Of a stretch of 64,000 bases of DNA, positions 1-10,202 are shown piece after piece. Source of the stretch: Nesterenkonia cremea (lineage in GTDB: Bacteria; Actinomycetota; Actinomycetes; Actinomycetales; Micrococcaceae); contig NZ_BMIS01000012.1 of assembly GCF_014642675.1 (NCBI RefSeq), positions 23,844 through 87,843 of the forward strand, written 5' to 3'. The notes beneath the pieces were generated by a model. The model saw nothing but the letters and a program-made list of their open reading frames with translations. It had not been told where the DNA came from and did not search any database. Position numbers and translations under genes: made by a program. Each line of letters opens with the position of its first letter. Position 1 is the stretch's first letter.

Positions 1-777
1 AGCCCGGCCCTGTTCACCGTGTTCTACCTGGCGCTGATGGCCGTGACGGTGGCGGTGATCCTGGGTTGGCGGACCCGCCCGATGATCCTGCTGCTGGTCC
101 TGGGCATGGCCGGACTGGTGGAGCGCGCCGACACCCTGGGGGATCAGGGCGACAACATCGCGCGCATCGGCCTGACCCTGATGCTGCTGATGAACGTGAC
201 CGCCCATTGGTCGCTGGACGCGCGCCGCCGGCGTCGGGCGCAGTCCCGCGGGCAGCTGAGCGTGTGGCAGAAGCTCTGGCACGGACTGCCGGTGCTGCCC
301 CGGTGGATCACCGATCCGCTGCACAATGTGGGGCTGATAGCCCTGGCCTGCCAGATCTTCATCCTCTATACGGCCTCTGCACTGTTCAAGGTCCAGGGCG
401 ATCTCTGGCAGGACGGCACCGCGCTGCACTACCCGCTGAGCCTGCACGAGTACGGGGTGTTCCCCTGGCTGAACAGCGTGCTCACTGCGGATCCGTATAT
501 GGTCACCGTGCTGACCTACGGCTCCATCTTCGTCCAGATGTTCTTCGCTGTGGGGCTGCTGCATCCGGTGACCCGCCGGCTGGCGCTGCTGGGGATCATC
601 TTCTTCCATGGCGGCATCGCTGTGCTGATGGGCCTGCCCTGGTTCTCCCTGGCCATGCTTGCCTTCGACGCCATCTTCGTGTCCTCGCTGACCTGGCGGC
701 GTCTGCAGCTGCTGGTCAGGCGGAGCCGCGCCCATCGGCGTCGTCGGCGTCGATCCTCAGCCGCAGCAGCGGAATGA
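1..777 (+). CDS. HTTM-type integral membrane protein, 5' end missing
   Basis: The frame is open to the left edge of the window, so the N-terminus is lost; the first in-frame start-like codon is GTG at 19, but coding sense continues upstream. Several hydrophobic segments alternate with short loops, and the central part ([21 protein letters not shown]) resembles the HTTM domain shared with vitamin K-dependent gamma-carboxylases. Bacterial members are mostly uncharacterised membrane proteins; no substrate can be assigned. The C-terminus is an Arg/Ser/Ala-rich cytoplasmic tail. Its last 62 bases overlap the convergent sterol-carrier-like gene on the minus strand. Confidence 0.7.
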   Translation, partial: SPALFTVFYLALMAVTVAVILGWRTRPMILLLVLGMAGLVERADTLGDQGDNIARIGLTLMLLMNVTAHWSLDARRRRRAQSRGQLSVWQKLWHGLPVLPRWITDPLHNVGLIALACQIFILYTASALFKVQGDLWQDGTALHYPLSLHEYGVFPWLNSVLTADPYMVTVLTYGSIFVQMFFAVGLLHPVTRRLALLGIIFFHGGIAVLMGLPWFSLAMLAFDAIFVSSLTWRRLQLLVRRSRAHRRRRRRSSAAAAE

Positions 778-1129
778 CGTCGCTGAGGTCCGCGCGGATG
801 CCCGAGGCGGAGATCTCGGAGGCTGAAGCGGCCTGCTCCCAGCTGCGCCGGCCCAGCGCCAGCTCCAGCCAGGTCTGAGCGGAGAGCTCCACGACGTTCG
901 GCGGCGTACCGCGGGTGTGGGTGGGGCCCTCGATGCACTGGGTGACGCCGAAGGGCGGCACTCGGACCTCCACCGAGTTGCCCGGGGCGCGCTCGGCCAG
1001 CTCCTCGAGCAGGTGGCGCACTGCGGCCGCGGTCACCTTGCGTCCGGGATCCTCCCCGCAAGCCTGCGACGCCGACCACTGCTGAACTGCTGCCCGGCCC
1101 TGTTCCGCGCTGATCCGGCGTCGGGCCAT
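716..1129 (-). CDS. sterol-carrier-like protein (bacterial SCP ortholog family)
   Basis: A 137-residue soluble protein matching the small actinobacterial family annotated as sterol carrier family protein (SCP_3 type). The fold binds lipids in characterised SCP2 proteins, but the ligand of this bacterial branch is unknown. The central part [19 protein letters not shown] is the recognisable family segment. I start it at ATG 1129, whose first base overlaps the last base of the asparaginase stop codon (TGATG), so translation is probably coupled. An adjacent GTG at 1132 is an alternative start. The 3' end overlaps the convergent membrane protein by 62 bases. Confidence 0.7.
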   Translation of the reverse strand: MARRRISAEQGRAAVQQWSASQACGEDPGRKVTAAAVRHLLEELAERAPGNSVEVRVPPFGVTQCIEGPTHTRGTPPNVVELSAQTWLELALGRRSWEQAASASEISASGIRADLSDVIPLLRLRIDADDADGRGSA

Positions 1130-2142
1130 CACAGGTGGGCGAGCAGCTCGGGGGAGAGGCGGATGCTGCCGACCTGCTCGCCGTCGATGCCGCCGGTGAT
1201 GGGCCTGATGATCTTCTTCAGCACCGGGCCCAGCGCGTCCACCTCGACCACGCCCTGACCGGCCAGCAGAGACAGCGCCACCAGATTGGAGGCGCGTTGG
1301 CTGCCGTCGAGGACCTTCACCGCGGCCGTGGTGCCGTCCGGAGCGGCGACCACCAGCACGCCCTCGGCGCCGAGCTTGGCCAGCAGGCCCAGGTCTTCCA
1401 TGACCACAGTGTTGGCCTCATTGCGGCCGTGGACAGCCCAGGGATAGTCGAGCATCGCCTGATTGACGGTGAAGGCGTGGACCTCGGCGTCGCGCCGGGA
1501 GGTGGCCGAGGCGACCGTGCCGAAGCCGCGGGCCAGCCCGGCCAGCGAGATGGAGGGGGCGGGGGCGCCGCAGCCGTCCACACCGACCACGCCGGGGGTC
1601 TCGCCGCAGTACTCCTCGATGACCTCCAGGGCCGACTGCTGCAGAGGGTGCTCCGGCTTGGTGTAGGTGGCCAGGCGCCAGCCCTGGGTGCGGGCGGCGG
1701 CAAGGAAGGCCACATGTTTGCCCGAGCAGTTGAAGGCCAGAGGTGTCTTCTGCTTGCCGGCCTCGATGTGGACCTTCAGGTCCAGGTCACGGGTGGGCAG
1801 CGCGGCCGGGCACCGCAAATCCGACTCCTCCAGGCCCTCATCGGCCAGGACCTGGGCGGCCAGCTCCTGGTGCTTCCGCGACCCCACGTGGGAGCCGCAG
1901 GCCAGCGCTACGGCCTCCGGGGAGATCAGCGCGCCGGCGCGCAGCGAGGCGATGGCCTGGAAGGGCTTGAGCGTGGAGCGCGGGAAGATCGGCTTCTGCG
2001 GGGCGCCCACGGACTGCAGGGTCTCGCCTCCGGGGCCGATCACCACGGCGGAGCCGATATGCCGGGATTCCACCGCCCCGGCTCGGGTGGCCACGGCGAG
2101 CTCGGCGGATTCTGCGACGGTTGCGGTGTCTGCGCTGCTCAT
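1129..2142 (-). CDS. class 3 (Rhizobium etli-type) L-asparaginase
   Basis: A 337-residue member of the Asparaginase_II family (PF06089), expected to hydrolyse L-asparagine to aspartate and ammonia. Near residue 50 the sequence PRSTLKPFQ carries the Ser-x-x-Lys pair that is catalytic in the R. etli enzyme. [10 protein letters not shown] and the Gly-Cys-Gly-Ala segment supply the cysteines expected to hold its metal. There is no signal peptide, so it should be cytoplasmic. The start at ATG 2142 is favoured because a TAGACT hexamer lies 7 nt upstream, which fits a leaderless transcript. It is divergent from purDC and overlaps the sterol-carrier-like gene downstream. Confidence 0.82.
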   Translation of the reverse strand: MSSADTATVAESAELAVATRAGAVESRHIGSAVVIGPGGETLQSVGAPQKPIFPRSTLKPFQAIASLRAGALISPEAVALACGSHVGSRKHQELAAQVLADEGLEESDLRCPAALPTRDLDLKVHIEAGKQKTPLAFNCSGKHVAFLAAARTQGWRLATYTKPEHPLQQSALEVIEEYCGETPGVVGVDGCGAPAPSISLAGLARGFGTVASATSRRDAEVHAFTVNQAMLDYPWAVHGRNEANTVVMEDLGLLAKLGAEGVLVVAAPDGTTAAVKVLDGSQRASNLVALSLLAGQGVVEVDALGPVLKKIIRPITGGIDGEQVGSIRLSPELLAHL

Positions 2143-2149
2143 GGGCTCC

Positions 2150-2155
2150 AGTCTA
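2150..2155 (-). promoter_or_regulatory. -10 element of asparaginase gene, leaderless type
   Basis: TAGACT on the minus strand lies 7 nt before ATG 2142, so transcription would begin at or next to the start codon. I see no clear -35 element. Confidence 0.5.
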
Positions 2156-2214
2156 CGGGCGTCATCCCGCCGGCAGCCGCACTTCAACCGGCCTCGCGGC
2201 GGCCCCATTCCGGT

Positions 2215-2220
2215 TAGGCT
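2215..2220 (+). promoter_or_regulatory. -10 element of purDC, leaderless type
   Basis: TAGGCT lies exactly 7 nt before GTG 2228. The same hexamer and spacing recur before trkH and acuC in this window. This supports both the promoter and the choice of start codon. Confidence 0.5.
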
Positions 2221-2227
2221 GGTGCCT

Positions 2228-4465
<2,238 letters not shown>

Positions 4466-4504
4466 ACACCTGCGCCGCGGCGGCTGGGCGGGCTCAGTGC
4501 CTGC

Positions 4505-5425
4505 TCAGCCCCGGCGGCTCAGCTCAGCGGCTGCACCGCTTGAGCGGTTCTGCAGCGACTCGCTGAGCTGGGCGACCTCGGTCCGCAGCGCGCGGATCTC
4601 CTCGAAGAGGATCTCGTTGTCCCGGGTGGGCTCGCTTTCGGCATCCTCCGCAGCGGCACCTTCCAGGCCCTCCTCCGGCTCCTGACCGAGCTTCGAGCTG
4701 GGCATGTCGTGCAGGGTGTTCATGGCGTCGACGATCACCGCGATTATCAGGTTCAGGGCGGTGAAGGCCGCCAGGATGATGAACGGGATGAAGAACAGCC
4801 AGGCCCAGGAGTGTTCGTCCATGGCCGGGCGGACGATGGTCTCCCAGGAACTCAGGGTGGCGATCTGGAAGAGGCTGAACAGCGAGGCCCCCAGGTCCCC
4901 GAAGTACTCCGGAAGAGTCTCGCGGAAGAACGTGGTGGCCATGACGGCTGAGACGTAGAAGATCAGCGCCAGCAGCGCGCCCGTGGACAGGATCCCGGGG
5001 ATGGCGGCCAGCAGTGCGCCGACCACCTTGCGCAGCTGGGGCAGCTGGGAGATCAGCCGCAGGACACGCAGCACGCGCAGCGCACGCAGCACCTCCAAGC
5101 CTGCTCCGGCCGGCACCAGTGCGACGCCGACCACCAGGAAGTCGAAGACGTTCCAGGGGTCGCGGAAGAACCGCCACCCGAAGGCGATCAGCTTCAGCAC
5201 GATCTCCACCACGAAGATCGCCAGGCACGCGGTGTCCACGCTGACCAGCACCGTCCCGAAGGAGGCCATCAGTGCGGGGGAGGTCTCCATGCCCAGGACT
5301 GCTGCGTTGAGCAGGATCACCAGGATGATGAAGCGCTGGATGCGGGTGGACTCGATCCACTCGCCCAGCCTCACGCGGGAGGCGCTGCGGGCACCAGAGG
5401 TCACAACAGAAGAAGATTCGGTCAT
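4505..5425 (-). CDS. voltage-gated cation channel, bacterial NaChBac-like family
   Basis: A 306-residue protein with six predicted membrane segments. S4 carries Arg114, Arg117, Arg120 and Arg123 at three-residue spacing (LRALRVLRVLR), the mark of a voltage sensor. The pore loop follows at about 181-205 and S6 at about 211-235. The C-terminus has an acidic stretch and then a probable coiled coil (residues 270-292), as in tetrameric BacNav channels. The selectivity filter reads TLSSWE (190-195) instead of the usual TLESWS, so the conserved filter glutamate is absent and another acid lies three residues later. Ion selectivity therefore cannot be assumed. Start ATG 5425 has a -10-like TAAGCT 7 nt upstream. 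Confidence 0.8.
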   Translation of the reverse strand: MTESSSVVTSGARSASRVRLGEWIESTRIQRFIILVILLNAAVLGMETSPALMASFGTVLVSVDTACLAIFVVEIVLKLIAFGWRFFRDPWNVFDFLVVGVALVPAGAGLEVLRALRVLRVLRLISQLPQLRKVVGALLAAIPGILSTGALLALIFYVSAVMATTFFRETLPEYFGDLGASLFSLFQIATLSSWETIVRPAMDEHSWAWLFFIPFIILAAFTALNLIIAVIVDAMNTLHDMPSSKLGQEPEEGLEGAAAEDAESEPTRDNEILFEEIRALRTEVAQLSESLQNRSSGAAAELSRRG

Positions 5426-5432
5426 CCCTGAC

Positions 5433-5438
5433 AGCTTA
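5433..5438 (-). promoter_or_regulatory. -10 element of ion channel gene, leaderless type
   Basis: TAAGCT on the minus strand sits 7 nt before ATG 5425. The channel gene therefore probably has its own promoter rather than depending on the ABC exporter operon upstream. Confidence 0.45.
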
Positions 5439-5457
5439 TCCGCGCCGAGGTGCCGCC

Positions 5458-7326
5458 TCACCCCAGCGAGTTCTGCCAGGCGGAATGCAGCCGCGCGAAG
5501 TACCCGCCGGCGGCGATGAGCTCATCCGGGCTGCCGTCCTCGACGATCCGCCCCTCATCCACCACCAGCACACGGTCGGCGATGGCCACTGTGGAGAGCC
5601 GGTGGGCGATGATCAGCGCCGTCCGCCGGCCGAGCAGCCGCTCCAGGCCCTGCTGCACCAGCTGTTCGCTGGGCAGGTCCAGCGAGGAGGTGGCCTCGTC
5701 CAGGATGAGCACGGCCGGATCGGCCAGGAACGCGCGGGCGAAGGACACCAGCTGCCGCTGCCCGGCGGAGAGCCGCCCGCCGCGGGTGGTCACATCGGTG
5801 GAGTAGCCCGCGGGCAGCGCCTCGATGAACTCGTGGACCCCTACGGCGCGGGCCGCGGCGATGATCTCCTCCTCGGTGGCATCCGGCCGGCCCAGCGCGA
5901 TGTTCTCCCGCACGGAGCCGGAGAAGAGGAAGGCCTCCTGGGTCACCATGGCCACATGCCGGTGGTGGTCCTCCACGGCCAGCTCGCGCAGATCGATGCC
6001 GTCCAGGCTCACGCTGCCGGAGCTGACGTCGTAGAACCGGGCCAACAGCTTGGCAAGCGTGGACTTGCCCGCACCGGTGCGTCCCACCACGGCCACCGTC
6101 TGGCCGGCTGGGATGTGAAGGTCCATGCGCTGCAGCACCACGGGGCCGGCGTCGTCGGTTCCGTGGGCCGGGTAGCGGAACTCGGCGTCGGAGAACTCCA
6201 GCTCACCGCGCGCCTGCTCCAGTCCCTGCGGCTGCTCCGCCTCGGTGACGGTGGGATCCTCCTCCAGCAGGCCGGAGACCTTCTCCAGCGCGGCGGTGGC
6301 CGACTGCAGGGAGTTGTAGAACATCGCGATCATGTCCAGCGGCTGGAAGGCACGCTTGGTGGCCAGGACCAGCGCCACCAGCACCCCGACGCCGAGGTCC
6401 CCGTCCAAGGCGCGGAAGCCGCCCCAGAGCAGCACCGCCGTGACGGTGAGGTTGCCGATCAGCACCAGGGAGGGCTGCATGATCCCGAAGAGACTGATGG
6501 AGCGGACCATGTCATCCCGGTAGATCTTCGCCAGCCGGTGGTACTGGCGGGAGCGGGCGCCCTCACGGCGGAAGGCCTGCACAGCGCGGATGCCGGTCAT
6601 GGTCTCCACGAAGTGCACGATCATCCGGGCTGAGGAGATGCGGGTGCGCCGGTAGGCCACCTCGGAGTTCTTCTGATACCAGCGGGCCAGGAAGGCGATG
6701 GGGATCATCGCGGCCACCAGCAGCAGCCCGGAGCGCCAGTCCATGAGCCAGATGCTCCCCGCGGTGAAGGTCATGAACACCAGCCCCTGGGCCAGCGAGT
6801 TCACCCCGCCGTCGAGCAGCTCGCGCAGCGACTCCAGATCGGAGGTCTGCCGGGAGATGACCTTGCCGGAGGTGTAGTCCTCGTGGAAGTCCAGGCTCAG
6901 CTGCTGGGTCTTGCGGAAGACCTCGCGCCGCAGCCGGTAGAGCATCTGTTGGGAGGCCTCGGCGGTCATCCGGGTGTAGAAGAAGATCAGCACGGCCGCG
7001 ATCACCGCACAGGCGATATAGGCGGTGCCCGGCAGCCACATCCCAGAGCTCTGGCCCTCGGTGAGCCGTGGCAGCCCCCAGTCGATGGCGAAGGCCACGA
7101 TCAGCGGCGTAGCCGCCTGGCAGGCCTGGGAGACCAGCACGGCCAGCGCGGTCAGCAGCAGCTTCAGCCGCACACCCTCGGAGAGCCGCACCAGCAGCCA
7201 CCAGGAACGACGCCGGATGAACTTCCGCTCCTCGCGGCTGAGCTCCACGCGCTCCTCGCCGGCAGTGCCGCGCAGGTGTCGGTAGGGATCCTGTGCGGTC
7301 TGGTCCTGCGGAGTCTGCTCAGCCAT
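5458..7326 (-). CDS. ABC exporter subunit, transmembrane domain fused to active ATPase
   Basis: A 622-residue type IV (ABCB-like) half exporter: about six membrane helices in residues 50-330, then a nucleotide-binding domain. The ATPase motifs are complete: Walker A GRTGAGKST, signature LSAGQRQ, Walker B LILDEATSSLD with the catalytic Glu, and an H-loop in IIAHRLST. It follows its partner half transporter with an 8-base overlap (start ATG 7326, partner stop 7319), so the pair is almost certainly co-translated as a heterodimer. Substrate is unknown; relatives export drugs, lipids or peptides. Confidence 0.85.
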   Translation of the reverse strand: MAEQTPQDQTAQDPYRHLRGTAGEERVELSREERKFIRRRSWWLLVRLSEGVRLKLLLTALAVLVSQACQAATPLIVAFAIDWGLPRLTEGQSSGMWLPGTAYIACAVIAAVLIFFYTRMTAEASQQMLYRLRREVFRKTQQLSLDFHEDYTSGKVISRQTSDLESLRELLDGGVNSLAQGLVFMTFTAGSIWLMDWRSGLLLVAAMIPIAFLARWYQKNSEVAYRRTRISSARMIVHFVETMTGIRAVQAFRREGARSRQYHRLAKIYRDDMVRSISLFGIMQPSLVLIGNLTVTAVLLWGGFRALDGDLGVGVLVALVLATKRAFQPLDMIAMFYNSLQSATAALEKVSGLLEEDPTVTEAEQPQGLEQARGELEFSDAEFRYPAHGTDDAGPVVLQRMDLHIPAGQTVAVVGRTGAGKSTLAKLLARFYDVSSGSVSLDGIDLRELAVEDHHRHVAMVTQEAFLFSGSVRENIALGRPDATEEEIIAAARAVGVHEFIEALPAGYSTDVTTRGGRLSAGQRQLVSFARAFLADPAVLILDEATSSLDLPSEQLVQQGLERLLGRRTALIIAHRLSTVAIADRVLVVDEGRIVEDGSPDELIAAGGYFARLHSAWQNSLG

Positions 7327-9199
7327 GGGGCGCCTCCTCGAGCAGGGCGTCCACACCGGCGGCCGCGGCTCCGGTGCTCATCACCTTCCGGTACAGGGCA
7401 CTGCTCTCCAGCAGCTCGGTATGGGTCCCGACGGCGACCACGCGGCCCTGGTGCAGCAGGGCCACCCGGTCGGCCAGGGCCACAGTGGAGGGGCGGTGGG
7501 CCACCAGCAGCGTAGTGGTGCCCTCAAGCGCCTCGCGCAGCCGGGCGGTCACTCGCTCTTCGGTGCGGACGTCCAGTGCGGAGAGCGGATCATCCAGCAG
7601 CAGGATGGAAGGCCTGGCGGCGATGGCCCGGGCCAGGGCCAGGCGCTGACGCTGACCGCCGGAGAGGCTCAGGCCCTCCTCGCCGATCCGGGTGTCCACA
7701 CCCTCGGGCAGGTTCTCCACGAAGTCGGCGTCGGCGATCCGCAGCGCCTCAGCCAGGACCTCATCCAGGTCCTTGCGCCCCGGAGCCTGGCTCCGGGGCG
7801 GGTGCTGCGAGTCATCCTCATCGCGCTCATGGACGGTGCCCAGCAGGACGTTGCCGCGGACTGAGGCGGAGAAGAGCGTGGGGTCTTCGAAGGCCACTGC
7901 GATCCGGGAGCGCAGGTCCGCCAGGTCGAACTCGCGCACATCGGCGCCGTCCACCTGGACGCTGCCGCCGGTGACGTCATAGAGCCGCGGGATCAGGTTC
8001 AGCAGGGTGGAGGTTCCGCCGCCGGTGCCGGAGACCAGGGCCATGGTCTCTCCGGGCTCCACGGTCAGGGTGGCCCCGTCCAGCAGCTCGCTGCGGCCGT
8101 CCGGGAGGGCGTCCGGCTCGGCGTCGGGGTAGCTGAAGCGCACGTCCTTCAGCTCGATCCGTCCCTGCTCCGGGGGGCTGACCGGCTCGCCGCCGTGGGC
8201 GGCGGGGGAGGCGATGGTGTTCTCGGAGTCCATGACCTCGATATGCCGATCGATGGCGGTCTTGGCGGTGAAGGTCATGCCCAGCAGCATGCCCACGCTC
8301 TCGATGGGCTGCTTGAGCACCGCGGCAGTGGCGAAGAAGGCGGCCAGTGCGCCCACTGTGATCCCGGTGGTCTCCTCGTTGGCCACCTGCCACAGTCCGA
8401 TCAGCAGGCACAGGCCCAGGATGGTTTCGGGCAGCAGCACCATCGCGGCCAGGAAGCGGGCCAGCGTATGGGCCTTGGAGACCTCCAGGCTCCGCAGCTC
8501 ATCGGCCCGGGAGGTGAAGCCCTCCAGGGCATGGCCGCCGCGGCCGAAGGCCTTGAGCACGCGGATGCCGTGGACAGATTCCTCCACAGCGGTGGCCACC
8601 TCGCCGGCCTGGTCCTGGGAGGCCCGCGAGTAGTGGACGAAGAGCCGGCGGAACCTTGGCCCGATGATCAGGATCGGTACCGCGGCCACCAGGAAGACCA
8701 GGGTCAGCAGCGGGGAGAGGGTGAGCATCAGGGTGAATCCCACCAGCATCGCTACGATGGAGGTGATCAGCATCAGCGCGCCGAAGGCGAACCAGCGGCG
8801 CAGCAGGTTCAGATCAGCGATGGCCCGGGACTGCAGCTGACCCGCGCCCCAGGCCGAGTGGAAGGCGGTGGGCAGGTCGGTCAGCCGGTCGAAGAGCCGG
8901 GTGCGCATGGCCGTCTCGGCGTCGGAGGAGGGTGGGATCACGAAGAACCGGCGCATATAGATCAGCCCGGCCTCCAGGGCGCCCAGCAGCAGGATGATCC
9001 CGACGGCGGTCCATACCGCCGCAGCTCCGGCGCCCTCGGCCAGCACCGAGTTCACCAGCACCTGCAGCACCTGTGGGATGGTGAGCGCGACGACGGCGGC
9101 GCCGATGGCGGAGAACAGTCCCAGAGCCCAGCGGACTCGGCGGCCCTCAAGGTAGGGGCCGAGTCGGCGCAGAGTACTCCAGAGACCATTCTGTTGCAT
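7319..9199 (-). CDS. ABC exporter subunit with degenerate ATPase site
   Basis: A 626-residue half exporter, membrane domain then nucleotide-binding domain, partner of the next gene. The ATPase is unusual. Walker A reads SGTGGGTST, so the invariant Lys is Thr396 (ACC codon at 8012-8014). Walker B reads ILLLDDPLSALD with Asp537 where the catalytic Glu should be. The signature LSGGQRQRLALARA is intact, so it can still complete the partner's active site. Heterodimeric exporters (TM287/288, BmrCD, TmrAB) normally lose the Walker B Glu on one side, but loss of the Walker A Lys as well is much rarer. Start ATG 9199 lies 7 bases after the metallophosphoesterase stop, so one operon is likely. Confidence 0.85.
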   Translation of the reverse strand: MQQNGLWSTLRRLGPYLEGRRVRWALGLFSAIGAAVVALTIPQVLQVLVNSVLAEGAGAAAVWTAVGIILLLGALEAGLIYMRRFFVIPPSSDAETAMRTRLFDRLTDLPTAFHSAWGAGQLQSRAIADLNLLRRWFAFGALMLITSIVAMLVGFTLMLTLSPLLTLVFLVAAVPILIIGPRFRRLFVHYSRASQDQAGEVATAVEESVHGIRVLKAFGRGGHALEGFTSRADELRSLEVSKAHTLARFLAAMVLLPETILGLCLLIGLWQVANEETTGITVGALAAFFATAAVLKQPIESVGMLLGMTFTAKTAIDRHIEVMDSENTIASPAAHGGEPVSPPEQGRIELKDVRFSYPDAEPDALPDGRSELLDGATLTVEPGETMALVSGTGGGTSTLLNLIPRLYDVTGGSVQVDGADVREFDLADLRSRIAVAFEDPTLFSASVRGNVLLGTVHERDEDDSQHPPRSQAPGRKDLDEVLAEALRIADADFVENLPEGVDTRIGEEGLSLSGGQRQRLALARAIAARPSILLLDDPLSALDVRTEERVTARLREALEGTTTLLVAHRPSTVALADRVALLHQGRVVAVGTHTELLESSALYRKVMSTGAAAAGVDALLEEAPHG

Positions 9200-9206
9200 A
9201 TGACAA

Positions 9207-10187
9207 CTAATGATAGACGGTCAGAAGGGTGGATTCAGGCGGACAGTTCAATCTGACCTGTGCCTTGGCCGATGTTCCGATGCCCGCGGAGACATGCAGC
9301 GGCACTGCATCCCCGTCTGGAGTGCGGACGGTGCTCAGTCCCTTGGCCTGCCGGCGCGGGAGGTCACAGTTGGTCACCAGGGCGTGTTCCCCCGGCAGAC
9401 AGATCTGCCCGCCGTGGGTGTGACCGCAGAGCACCAGATCCGCCCGCTTCCCGCTGGCCTGGTCCGGCTGGGCGAAGCTCTGCAGGGCCGAGCTCACCGG
9501 AGCATGCGCGACGCCGATCCGCAGCGTCGGGCCGTGCGGCTCAGCGCCGCTGGCCTCGCCGGCGTCGGGCGCACCAGCGCCCAACTCATCGGCCGGCCAG
9601 CCCCGGAACTCGTCCAGGTCGATATGCGGATCATCCACGCCCGAGAACTCCAGCCGGTGGCCGGCGACCTCGGCGACATGTGTCCGGTTGGCCAGGTTCA
9701 CCCAGCCGCGCTCGCCCAGCTGGTCGAACAGTTCCCGCCAGGGCAGCTCCACCGGATCCTCATCCAGCTGGGAGGGGCCCAGCAGATAGCGCGCCGGGTT
9801 CTTCCGTTTGGGTGCGTAGTAGTCGTTGGAGCCCGGGACGAAGACCCCGGGGAGATCCAGCAGCGGGTCCAGGGCGCGGAGCACCTCCGGTCCGGCCTGG
9901 TGGTCGGAGAGGTTGTCCCCGGTGTTGATCACCAGGTCCGGCTCCAGCTCAGCCAGGCGGCGGATCCACTCGGCCTTCTTCCGCTGACCCGGGACGTAGT
10001 GGATGTCGGAGATGTGCAGGATGCGCAGCGGCCGCTGGTCAGGGGTGCGCGGTCGGCCGATCTGCACCTCGCGGGTGGTGAACCGGGTCAGGCCTACGCG
10101 GTTGCCGTAGACCAGTATGGCCCCTCCGAGCAGAGCACCGGCCCCGGCGCAAGCGCCGAGGCCGGTGAACAGAGCGGATGCTCTCAT
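9207..10187 (-). CDS. membrane-anchored metallophosphoesterase
   Basis: A 326-residue calcineurin-like phosphoesterase. A hydrophobic N-terminal segment (about residues 4-27) should anchor it in the membrane. Metal-binding motifs appear in order: HISDIHYVPG, NTGDNLSD, GSNDYY in place of the usual GNHE, and CGHTHGGQ near residue 255. The YaeI-like branch acts on phosphodiesters or lipid pyrophosphates, but the substrate here is unknown. It lies 15 bases after the penicillin-binding protein gene on the same strand and 7 bases before the ABC exporter genes, so these four genes probably form one transcription unit. Confidence 0.8.
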   Translation of the reverse strand: MRASALFTGLGACAGAGALLGGAILVYGNRVGLTRFTTREVQIGRPRTPDQRPLRILHISDIHYVPGQRKKAEWIRRLAELEPDLVINTGDNLSDHQAGPEVLRALDPLLDLPGVFVPGSNDYYAPKRKNPARYLLGPSQLDEDPVELPWRELFDQLGERGWVNLANRTHVAEVAGHRLEFSGVDDPHIDLDEFRGWPADELGAGAPDAGEASGAEPHGPTLRIGVAHAPVSSALQSFAQPDQASGKRADLVLCGHTHGGQICLPGEHALVTNCDLPRRQAKGLSTVRTPDGDAVPLHVSAGIGTSAKAQVRLNCPPESTLLTVYH

Positions 10188-10202
10188 CGGGTGATCCCCA
10201 GA

